64,000 nt of DNA from Euptelea pleiosperma (lineage: Eukaryota; Streptophyta; Magnoliopsida; Ranunculales; Eupteleaceae), in contig CM068544.1 of the NCBI GenBank assembly GCA_035048495.1, positions 16,114,138-16,178,137 on the forward strand, in the 5' to 3' direction. Positions within the stretch are counted from its first letter, which is position 1. Each line of letters starts with the position of its first letter. The notes under the pieces were generated by a model. The model searched no databases. It worked only from the letters and a program-made list of their open reading frames with translations, and was not told the DNA's origin. Shown one piece after another: positions 27,701 through 39,700 of the stretch. The translations under genes and the position numbers were made by a program.

Positions 27701-30700
27701 TCGATTGATCAGGAAGATCCAATCGATCGGACTTGAAATAGTTTCTGTTCCGTAGAGTCCAATCGATTGATTAGGAAGATCCAATCGATTGGACATACCC
27801 CCATAGTCAAACTCTTGACTAGACTCGGGTCTGTCCCTCTTACTAGGTTTGACCATTATATTTTATTCATTTAAAACCTATTCCTATGGTCACTAAGTCA
27901 CTTAGATAACTCCTGTGTGAGCGCGCATGATCTTTAACGAATAAATGGGCAGTTACTCAGATAACTCCTGTCGTTAACCGTTTGATTCTTGCTGTCTTTA
28001 TCTTTTAGTCTTCACATAGTCGACGAAGTATGCGTACCACGACATCTTCAACTCTACACTGGTGCTCGTAGGAATGGTTACAAGAATGTTTTGTGTCACA
28101 TGGAATCTTTGCCAAACTAGAATATGAAATTATTCTTTACAAAATGTATAAAATAAAAGATGAAAATAGTATAGAAGGAAGAGCAAAGAAGAAGTTGTGT
28201 TTCTGGTTCTCTAGTTTCTGTTCTTTTGTAGAGAGAAGAAATAGATCTGTTTTGGCCTGATAAAATCTTCATTAAGGGCAAAATAGTCACATAACAATAA
28301 TAGAAAGAAGCCCAAATGGTAATAAAAATAAATGTGTTTTACTGGTAGTAATACCATTAGAAAACGTGTACAAGAAAGTCCCAAATGTAAATAAATTAGT
28401 AATAAAAGAATAGGGATGACCCACCACCAAGTAGCTCGGTAGCATGCACGTGCGCGCACTGCACTACACAACACCACACTACGCCCGCCCGACCCGACCG
28501 AGCACCACCGTCCCTTATATACTCAAAAGCACCTCTTGTACCCAATTAATGTGGGACTAAAGATTTCACTAAAAGACAACTCAAATGAGTGACTCACTTT
28601 GGTTTTTCCAAAATTTTCATTCAAATTTATAAAGTTTAACCACACTACCCTTAGAAAAATATAACACCTTTTTATGAAATACTCAAGAAACCCTTGTTCA
28701 GAAAAAACCAAGGTTCGAAATTTAATAACAGTTATTTCTTAGGTCCAGGTCCTTGTTGAAAGTTTCAGTTCTGCTAGCGTTGAGATAAATTTTGCATTTT
28801 CGCTCACTCTTTCTGTTCCCCCTTTAAGTTAGTTTAAGTTTTAAAATGTCTCATGTTGAGGTAGAGCTATAGAAGTAAGTCACTTTAAGAATATTTCAAA
28901 AAGTAAGCAAAAGCTTCTGTTTTGATTGATTACTTTGTTTGTTCTTTGTCTTAAACATTCAGTCCAATCTTCACAATATATATGATGTTACTTTGAAGTT
29001 TTGTTAATCAAGTTCAGTCACTATATCTGCAGGTAACAGCGGACTTAATACCTCTAAATGCAAGAAGAGTGGCTGTTAAATTCGATAATTTCAAAATTGC
29101 GGGTCTGGTATGCAATTATCACTATCTTATAAAGATTTAGTCAAAAGTATGAGGGAGTTTGGTAACTTTATTAACATGAATTTTCTTATGGACCTTCCTA
29201 TGGGTGGGGGCAAGTTTACTTGGTATAACAACCAAGACAATCCGACTTTATCCAGATTGGACCGGTTTTTAGTTTCTTCCAGTTGGAGAAACATTTCCAT
29301 GGTGTGTATCCTTGTTGGTGATCCCTAGGCCTACTTCAGACCATGTCCCCTTGATGCTGGACTGTGGGGGGTTTATTACCCGCCCTTATTCCTTTCGGTT
29401 TGAGAACATGTGGTTGCTCAGCTTCCAGTTTAAGAAAAGGGTTGATGATTGGTGGAAATCCTTTTCCTTTACAAGAAGAGCGGAGGCTGTCTTTAGATGC
29501 AAGCTCAAAGCTCTCAAGGAAAAGATTACGCATAGAACCGAGGGGAGCTTGGTAGAATAGATAAGAGAAAAGGTCTAGTGCTTGAGGAGATTTCTTAGAT
29601 TAATAGGAAGGAGGAGGAAGATCCTACAAAGAGAGTCAATTTGAAGGCGGAGTACTAGCATACGGTGAAGATGGAGGAAATTAGTTGGAAACAAAAGTCT
29701 AGAATTAGGTGGTTGAAGGAGGGAGATAACAACACTAAATTCTTTCATGAGATGGTGAATGCTCACAGAAGAGACAACCACTTAGCACGTCTCAATCCTG
29801 GCAACTTGTTGGAAGATAAGGAGTAAGGGAAGGGGTGGTGAGATTCATTGTTTGCTAACTTATTATCTTTGGAATTGAGACTTAGTTTATGATTTTGATT
29901 ATTTTGTTTGTGAATATACTTTATAACTGTTGAATGTTAATGTTGAATTAATGACTAGATATATGAAGCGTTTGGCTCGGAACTATCACCCGTTAAGGTA
30001 AATCATTAAAAAGAAGAGTTAATTCATTTTTTTTTACGGTTGATTCATTTTTTTTCTGATTTTATGAAAATTTTAAAGCATTTTTATAAAAAAATTGAGC
30101 CTTACACCTCATACTGCCTCGAGGTTTATGCCTCACCTCATTAAGGCAAATTACCTCGTATACACCTTGCACTTTAAAAGACTGTTTCCAAGTATTCAAG
30201 CATCATGCAAGTCTTGCTTCCCAACCTTTGGTATTCTTCAAATATTTGGCTCCAATAACGTTGCATAATAGAGAGTCACCCTTCAATAGAGGTTCATATT
30301 TCATTTATGTCTTGGTTATCTGGTTCATGGTTTGGCTGATTGCAGTTCATTATGTTCCTTGTAAAGCTGAAAATGGAAAAACCTAAACAAGGAACCAAGT
30401 TCAAAAACATTTTGTAGTTTGTGGGTTGTTACAAGGATTGTAGTGACTGTGATCCTTCTACCTGAATGGCAGTGGATAGTATCAAGTTTCTCTTGCTAGG
30501 TGGGGCATGTGTCATTACTTGTGTTAAGATAAACTAATAAAAGAAACTGTCTCAATCACAAGAGTGATTACCTGCTTATGTCTCAGTGGAAACTTGATAG
30601 ATGATTGCAAGTAAAGGAAATACTATATTTGCTGTAGTTTCTGTTCTCTCTCTATTTTCAAACTTTTCATGTAATTTTATTTTTATTTTGTGATAATAAA

Positions 30701-33700
30701 GGCTACACTAGTAATAAAAGATAAAAAGCTGGTGATGTAATCCAAGCCTTGGCGGAGGCCTACACGAGGAGTTGCATCGATTATGCAGGAAATAGAAAGC
30801 ATGGAATAAGCATTTAAATGGAGAAAATGTTGTTAGTCTTGGCTTGAATGGAAGTGCATTGGAAACCGAAGGTGGTGGGTTTCCCAAAATTAGTTGCATT
30901 GGAAATAATGATGGTGGGATTCCATGGTTTTACTAATTAGAACCCCAAGGCGGACTATCTCTATTTTTGGCACATTAAGATTCTATAATGGCAGCACCTA
31001 GAACCTTATCAGATTATCATCTTTTCTTCTGATAATTATACCACCTAATGTGTTTGTAAAAGTTGGGATCCCTTCTCATTTACTGAGTCTTCCCCACCTT
31101 TTATTTTGCAATTAGCTTTTGGAGCATCATTTTCACCAACAGCCCATGTTTTTGTCCCCAATTCTCTTTTACATCCTTTCCAATCCAAAGCCAATGATGG
31201 CACCAGAGAGAATAAACTCTTTGGTGAAGGTTGAAGGATGTAGAAGGGTGAGAAAGAGGCTGAAAATGATATGGATTAAGGTGGTAAGAAACGATCTGAA
31301 GACACATGCCTGGACAGAAGATATAGTTCTAGATAGAGTTGAATGGAGAAATAGGATCATGTATAGTTGGGATAAGACATAAGAGTTTATGGTGATGATG
31401 ATGATCCTTCTCAGTCGAGCTCCATCAGCAGGGGAATAGAGTATTGGAAGTTTTGAAAAGTCCAATGGATATGCAATGGAACCATAGACAGGCTTTCCGT
31501 CCATCCTTTAGTTGATCAACATTTTATTTCTTTGCTAATCTTAGAAATGTTATCCTGTCTTTTGAACCATGGATGAGAGACCCTTAATTTCCACAGGCTT
31601 GTTTCTCACCCGTGTGGGTATACAATGTCTATCCAGTATGATGGATGGCATAACTGCACTTCAAACTATTCCTTGTACTTTTCTCTTGTAACAATCAAGT
31701 AAATTTTTTTTCATCATATTTGACTCTTGTTTACTTATCTTTTAATTATGGCTCACAGATACCTATTAAGGCCCCTGAAAGAGCTCCTGGTGAACTGGAA
31801 ATCACATATTTGGATGAAGAGTTAAGGTAAGTCAACAGAGGTTCTAATATGTATATAATCTTGAAAATATGTACTACAGTCAAACTGTTTCATTTATACA
31901 TTCAGATAGCTTGCAGAAAAGCAAAACTCTAAATGATTATAAAGGAGGTACCATGCAGCAAATTTTTGTAAGGACATTTGAAATACTTTTGACAGTCCTT
32001 TTCCTCTCAAGTCCACTAAGTGCTAGGCTATTTTACATGGTTCATATTCTTGAAAAAATCTAAATGATTATCAAGGAAGTTGTGTGTTTGTTGTCCTTTC
32101 TAGTCTCGTTCATACTATGGAATAAATGGTTTAAGGTGGTGCTGTAGAAACTGTTACCCAGACACACAAAAGACATGAGAACAATATGGTGCGGGTACAA
32201 CATTTACACAAAATTGAAGTAGTAAATATGGATATAGCACCCATTCAGAAAAAATCCAGGTAACATAGCCTAGAAATAATCAAAATGTGGTCATATCCTT
32301 TAGCAAAAAGAGAAGAAGGATGCAAAGTCCATTTATAGAAAAACAAGAAAAAGACCTAGCTTTACATAAGCATTCTAACAAGAGGCTGAGCAATTAATCT
32401 TAAAAGTTGAGAAAAGATACAATGAATAACTAGGTTTTGGTTGGAGATTTTCCTAATTTCATCTGTAGGATTTATGTTTGATTCTCAAAATATTTAATCA
32501 AATTAAACATTCTTACTCAACATTGAGTAGAATGTAGCATAAAACCTAAGAAATGTTGTTGGTGTTAGAGATAGATATTTGATATACTGTAATTGTTCTA
32601 AACTTCACTTACCCGGATCAGAGGGAGCTTCTTGACCGGACCCTTGAACGGTGGGTTGTTTGTCTTTTGGTATACACTTGAAGTTTTTTTCTCCTACAAT
32701 ACATCATCAGTAGAAGTAGTAGTAGAAGAATCAAACATAGAAGCAAGAAATGGCAATAGAACAGAATTCTCTTCACTACTCCTACGCTCCCCCTTGAGAG
32801 AGATCTAGGCATCACTGAAGATGGGAACAAACTTAAAGAAGCATCCATAGATACTAGTCATTTACGAGTACTAGGATGGTAACATTTATATCACTTTTGC
32901 GACGACGGATATCTTAGGAATATATACTTTAGAGCCTTTTGGTCCAACTTGTCACGATTAGGACGATTAAAGTGAACATAACACACACAACCGAAGACCT
33001 TTGGTGGATCTAAGAATAAGGAACTATACGGACAAAGAAGTGAAATGGGAGTCTGAAAATTCATAACACTAGAAGCCATACGATTTATCAGGTAGCAAGC
33101 TGCTAACCGGGCTTTAGACCAAATTTTTTTTGGAACTTGCATACCAATAAGCAGGACACGGGTCACTTCAAGTAAGTGCTTGTGTTTTTCTCTCTGCAAC
33201 ACCATTCTGTTGAGGGGTTTTAACACAAGATGTTTGATGATCAATCTAATGTTAATTGAAATAAGACTTGAGCCCCCCATCTATGTACTCTCATCCATTA
33301 TCAGATTGAAAGATTCAGGTTTTAAAATCAAATTGAGTTGAACCATCCGATGAAAAGTCTTAAAGATGGAAAAACTTCATCTTTAGACTTCATCAAATAC
33401 ACCCAAGTACAATGACTGTAATCATCAAATATGACAAATAAAGATAACCAAATAGAGTAGTGGGGGCGGACCCTGAACATCAGAGTGAACAACGTGAAAA
33501 ATAGTACTTCTATTCTCACTAATGGAAAATAAAGTACAGAAATGCTTTGTCAGTTCACAAGTTCCACAATTTAACAAACAGAACCAAAAGACTTAGATTA
33601 CTAAAACAAACGTCTCAATCCAGAAGCAGGTAGATAGCCTAACTGGTTCTACTTAACTAGTCCTTATTGACACTACTACTATTAATACTATAATTCTGCG

Positions 33701-36700
33701 TTGTCAGAGAAGAGAGCTACTTCGTGCCCAAACAGTGCAACCCTTTTTTCCTCATGACCAGTACCAATTGTTTTCCTCGTCTTCAAGTAGTGAGAAAGGA
33801 AGAAGGTGACACTACAATTCAAATTTTTGTGATAATACTAACAGAAAAAAGATTAGTAGTGAACTTAGAAACATGAAGAATGGAAGAAAAGCTTAGGGAT
33901 GGTGTAGTGGTCACACTGACTTTCCCGGATACTAAGGAAATAGTACCATCAACAATGCGAACATTGTCTTTACCGAAACACATACTATAAGGCGAAAAAA
34001 GAGATGACATATCAGTCATGTGATCAAAGTCCCCAAAATCGATGATCTAGGAACAACCAGAAAGTGTAGAGAACACAAAAAGGGATGACCCAAAAGTATC
34101 TGAGTGAGCGGAAGTGAACTGAGGAGTACTAGGTTGCCCATCGAGTTGAGACATCATCCGTCTCAACTTTTTCGTCTCATCATTAGAAAACATGACCATA
34201 CCCTAGGAGATGTATAAACTGGTTGAATTGTATCCTGGGCTACTGAGTGTGCTGCAGATGGCCCCTGTCTGGAACTAGAGCTGAATTGAGGTGGCCGACT
34301 ATGTAGATCCCAACATGTCTCTTTCGTGTGACGCTTATGCCCAATGTTCACACTTCAACTTGTTCTTATCATCATCCTTCTTGAATTTTTTCAAGGCTGC
34401 CTTGCTCATATTTTAAATCACCGTCTCAAATACAAATTTATCATGAGAAATAGGGTCTTGTCCAGGCTTGGAGAACATAGTACGTCGCTTGCTTTTTTAT
34501 TTTGAATGTAGTCATATACTTGATACAGTGCGAACAGTGGAGGATCTCTATCCAAAATCTAAACTCTGGCATTCTCCTAGCTCTGATTCTGACTAGCCAG
34601 GGATTCAAATCTTCGTTGGCATTCTACCACTGCTCCATATCTTGACACATTAGTGGCACAAACTAGGTATAGCTCTGGTAGTGTTCCAACTCTTCCCACT
34701 TACTCCGTAGAGTAACATACTACGTTTCCAAGCATATCTCCCCCAGACGAAGATGGGATATTTCTTGTTGCAGCTCGTACAATTTCGTAAAATTCCCAAC
34801 TTGGCGCATGAGTCTGTGTTACATCCCATATCTCCTTCATAATCAAGAGAAACAAGAAACACTCACTATTGTGTGACTGCATAGAATGTAATAGCCATGA
34901 TATCATCATGAGGTTTTCAGGTTCCTACTTATCATAGGTAGAATCAGCTAGGACTAGTGCTACTACTTTGCCATTAATGTACCCAACCTACCACGTCCAC
35001 CGATATACATACGGCAGATTATGCCCACTCTAAGTAATTCAACACATCCAACTTCACTGTGGTGATTTGCAACCCTCGGTCATGGTCATTATGGGTACCC
35101 ATGTGTAACATCCACTCATCACTCCAGATATGGCAGATGAATCACCCAACGAACTATCAGTGAACATATTTCAACCTAGGGTTTGCATTAGAAGTCCCTA
35201 AAAAAATTGCGACATGCCCTCCCTTGAACAGTACTCTAAAGAATACTCATGAATAGTAATGATTAACAGTGTGATGAACAGTACTCCGTGGATAGTACGT
35301 AGGAAATAAACCCAACACCAGAAAAGTTTTGCGATTGGCCCTAGGCATAAGATCCAACCATGTGGTTCTACCACCTGTGGCAGCCTTACCAATCTAACCT
35401 AATTAACATTTCCCCAATGGGTATAAGACACTTTTTCCATTATTTAAGAATACTTTCTTAATCTAAACACTTTCCCAATGGGTATAAGACATTTTCCTAA
35501 TCTAAAACACTTTCCCAATGGGTATAAAACATGTTCCTTTTTATTCCCCCTCAAACTAACGGGGATTTATGGAGCACCGTGAGTTTGACAAAATTTGTGG
35601 ACGCCATAATTTTGTTACTAGTATATCCTAGCGCAATCATAATATTTGATAGATATCATTGTATCAATCAGATTTGGTGTAGAATAGGATCAATTTTCTT
35701 TCCATATTTGGACTCTTGAAGAGCTGTATATGAACCCTTGATGATTAAGGTCAATGTACTCATCCACTATGATCAATAAACTTTGATTCTTTTTATGTAT
35801 ATTAGTATCTGACACCGATACATTGTGTCAGACACGACAAACTCGATATGTCAACAAGTTCATATAGTTCATTCATTATGCTGAAATACATATCTTTTAA
35901 ATACTTTAGTCCATGTTAAGTATACAACATAGAAATAATGAATTAAATTAAGTTGATATACATCAAAACCCCGTAAACCACATATAAATAATAGCTGAAA
36001 ACAAAATATTTGAATAAATTGAAATTTGTTTGGAATGGTGTGTCGTCGCTCATGCATCCGACACGTGAATACAGTGAAATGTCCGACACGGCAAATTTAT
36101 AGAAATGAAGTGTCCTTGTTACATAGTTTTTATGGTTTCATAATCACGAATGATCCTTTATCTGGATAGAATCCTGGTGGGTTTTAGTCTAGCCAAACAA
36201 ATTTATTCTCTTCTCTGCAATAAAAGAAAATGCTGATGGGCTTCGGTCTTGTCAAAACTGACTTCATCTCTTTCGTCCAATGACCACTTCTTACCAGCCA
36301 TAGTGGCTAGGCATGGTAAATGACACTCTCTCATGGCAACTAAGGTAGTACTTTCCCAGCAATAGATTTTGATAAACTGTTGATGATCGTTGATACCCGT
36401 GAGTTTGAGGGGTAGTGCTAATAGTGTAAGAACTATACATGTGTACAATATGGTTAGTAGTGTATCTCATCACTGTAGGGAATAATCCACACCCTCAAGA
36501 TACGCACTTTTCCATAGACTTGATTAGTAACCTTCACGTGCTGTCAAATCCGAGGCCCCAAGATAGGTTCAGAGATGTCCGAGGTCCGATTCCAAGGTGT
36601 CTGAAGTCGGGTTCCGAGGTATCTGAAGTCGGGTTCCGAGGCATCCGAGATCGGGTTCTGAGGTGTCCGAGGTGATGATTCGAGGCTGCCAGATAATCTT

Positions 36701-39700
36701 GCAATAACTCGAGATGGTGGAATTCAACCAAATGAGCCTCCGATGCTTAAGTCAGTATGTTTGAAATGATCAAGTTTAAATCTCCAAGATTGCATGCTTA
36801 TTACTGTAGCAAATGCATCTATTTATAGCATTCCAAGCTAGATATTTAGCTAGATATTTATGTGAACCAATAGGAGTGATCCACTCACCTTCAGGTTATA
36901 TTCTTCTAAGTATAAAGTTAGGTCTGAGGTTCCCGAGGTCGCCGAATATAATATCCGAGACTCCCGAGGTCCCCGAATAAGGTATCCGAGATCTCTGAGG
37001 TCCTTGAGCATGATGCCAGGGACAGCCTGCTCTTCACTTTAAGATAGGTAAAAAATCCTAATTAGGTGCTCGAGTATCCGAGGTTCCATGGTACCCGAGG
37101 TATAGATGCCCGAGGTACCCGAGGCAATAGGTGCCCGAGGTACCCGACGTACCCGAGGTATCCGAGGTATCCGAGGTAAGAAGTTTTTTAAACCAAATGT
37201 ATACAAAAGAGTCCACGTGTCGACATATTTATGGTGCCACATGTCATTAGGTTTATCGATTTTTACCCCCCACAATCGCCCCTCTTGGAGATGACACGTG
37301 TCGTTGGCACGTGTGAATCACACGTGTAAGACATGTGTCAACTCCAAGAAATGACAAGTGTAGGAAGTTTCTGTGACATTTCGGCTCCTCTGTTCGTAAT
37401 AAATACCTTGCCACGTGTCAACTTGTGATTGGTCCGTACCTGCAAATCTGCCAGTGTCATCATTACATCTGCTACTATAAATAGGTCACTCTCATCTCAT
37501 TTGTAACTTTGGAAGTTTGAAGATTTCTCCAACTCTCTTCGTCGGCTCTCTCGGCCCTCTCGGATCTACTTCTCTGATATCTCGGATTTACTTCTCTACT
37601 CTCTCGGATCTTCTTATCGGATCTCTCAGATCTACATCTCTGATTTCTCGGACCTCTCGGCTCTCGTAGGTAATTTTCGTCCGTATTCTGGTTAGCTTGT
37701 CTGATGTCATTTCTCCTTCTCGGGTCCTCCAGTATGAAATCAAAATGCCCAAAGTGTTGTTAAAAACTGTTTTAAAACAGGCTGATCCTCTAACTTGGCC
37801 CCGACCTGATCTAGATGAGGTCCGAGCTAAGTATCACATACCCGAGTCGTTCGAACTTGATCATGTACAAAATTCTCTTCTATATTCTCATCATTCTCTT
37901 CCGAATCCAAATGTTACATGTTTGACTATCTGGCAACTTCTCTCGGGTATTCTCCTTCCTCTTAATCCTTTTGCCCGAGAGCTACTTAATTTTTATAAAG
38001 TTGCTCCTGGGCAGGTTAATGCCAATTTTTGGCGTACGGTACGTTATTTTGAACATATCATGGACATATGGGGCCGAGGTCCTACCGGATGTTCGCCGAC
38101 AACATTCCTTAAGAAAGTACCAAAAGAGAGGGGGGGAGAGTCCAGATATAACCTTCTATTTCTTGGCGACTCGGACCCGAAGACTCCCAATCCTAGAAAA
38201 GATTCAGGATCGTGATAAATCATGGCAATGCTACCCTATATTCCTATCAGGGGATTGGGAGAGGATCCGAGGATGATGCCTCTGGTCTCCTGTATAAAAG
38301 TTTTAATTCTGAAGGTATCTAGGTTCTAATTTTTCAAAACAATTATCACTTTCGATAATCCTTTTAATCTTCTTATAATGGTTTTGCAGATGTAAATACT
38401 GATAGTTTTTTTGCTAATTTCCCCGAGGAGACGCTTCCTCTCTGCTTCAATTTATGCCGACTTCCTCCTCTCGTTTACCAACGTTTGGTTGGTCTGAACG
38501 CTCTCGGATATTCTCGGACTTGTGTTGATCTGACATCCGAAGAACTGAGCCAGACTATATTCGAGGAAGAGTTCCTCCGAAAACTTCCTCCAGGATTCTC
38601 CATTGATCCAGCAGAAACTAATCGGTCAAGAAGAAAAAGACCGAAGAAAATCAAATCTCAGGTCTCGTCTTCATCATCCGAAGTCCCTGTTGTTGCCGAC
38701 TCTGAAGCCACAGATTCTGAGGTAGTGGATGTTGATCCTATTTCTTATTATATACCTATCTCATCCGACTCTGGCTCGGTCACTATTTCTTCTGATTCGG
38801 GCTCTTCCATTTCATCTATTGATCCTCTTCTTGAAATCGCACAGTCTCTCAGGAGATCTTATCGAACAGGATCTCGGGACATGGGGCGTATTCAAATTGA
38901 TGTTGGGGCCGACTCTCCAGTCATTCAAAAATCAGGGTTGGGTCCACCCCGAGTTGCCAAGAAGCCTGCTACAAAAAGCAGAGAAGCCAGACAGTCCAGC
39001 CAAGGTGCCAAGGGTGCCGTGAATCAGGAGGCCCCATCGAATGCTGCGCCTCCTGTAATAATTTTACCTGGTGCAGAGATTCGTGAGTTGGATCCTCGGC
39101 TCCCAGAGCCGGAAAAAAGTCAAGATCAGGCATCTGGATCACAACACTTGGAATCTGGGAAAGTGGCCCAAAAGGAAGGGTGCCATGAACAGCATCATCA
39201 GCACAAAGGCCCCTCTGCCCCCAAACCAACAGATGCCTTTCGCTCCCAGCCGATTCTGAAGTCAGGTAAATTTGTCATTTTCAATGATAGTGCCGTGAGA
39301 AGTGCCGAGGTGGCATTGGCAATAGTGGAGCAGATCCGACTCCCTGTTGATGTAGAGCATTTTGGTCGGCAAAGTAATGAAGCTCTTCTCGGCTCCTATT
39401 ATACCTCAACTTTCTTCGTAAGTTCCAAGTTCCTGTATTGAGTGTATATGTATTTTTTATCCTTGTAGGAAATGCTAAATGATTCTTTTTGCAGAGTTTG
39501 AACTCGGTGCACTCGCTGGTGGCCAAGCTTAATAATAAGCTTAAAGCGTCCGAGAGTGATCTTCATGCTACCCAAGCTCGGAATCGGACCCTCCAAAGCC
39601 AGGGTCCAAAGCTAAAGATGATGCGAGCAAAGCTCAAGCTACAGCGAAAACATCCGAGGCTGAGGTCATTCGTCTCTGCCAAGCTTTGGCTGATTCGGAG

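Larger units (their letters stand above)
5560..28730 (-). mobile_element. Host Ty1/copia element of intron 3 (Copia-Y), minus strand, heavily interrupted
   Basis: Related sequences occur at about 5560-6457 and about 26360-28730. Shared stretches include AATTGTGGGT...TCCTTAAGGTGTAAAA, CAAGTCCCTTTGAA, AGTACCTTG/AGTAGCTCG near GCGCGCACTG, and ACCTCTTGTA...ACTAAAAGACAACT. The left copy is followed by ACCCTCCACAT, the complement of a polypurine tract, so it is the 3' LTR of a minus element. The right copy has a minus-strand copia gag just inside it, so it is the 5' LTR. Codons for the copia RNase H C-terminus ([20 protein letters not shown]) lie at 7332-7400. I infer one element into which everything between about 7465 and 25880 was later inserted. 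The outer LTR edges at the left are approximate and I found no clean target duplication. Confidence 0.6.
5180..29032. other. Intron 3 of the fibrillin gene (23,853 bp, nested retrotransposons)
   Basis: Donor GTGCTTCTTC at 5180 and acceptor TATATCTGCAG ending at 29032 border this intron; flanking exons are phase 0. Nearly all of it can be assigned to transposable elements listed separately. No fibrillin exon is missing between them, because the protein alignment is continuous from FFNQ (exon 3) to VTADL (exon 4). 5180-5560 and 28731-29032 look like original intron sequence with no feature I recognise. Confidence 0.85.

Noticed and set aside
29033..29107. Possibility that exon 4 belongs to the LINE
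   Set aside because: [20 protein letters not shown] is fibrillin sequence with correct phase and splice sites on both sides.
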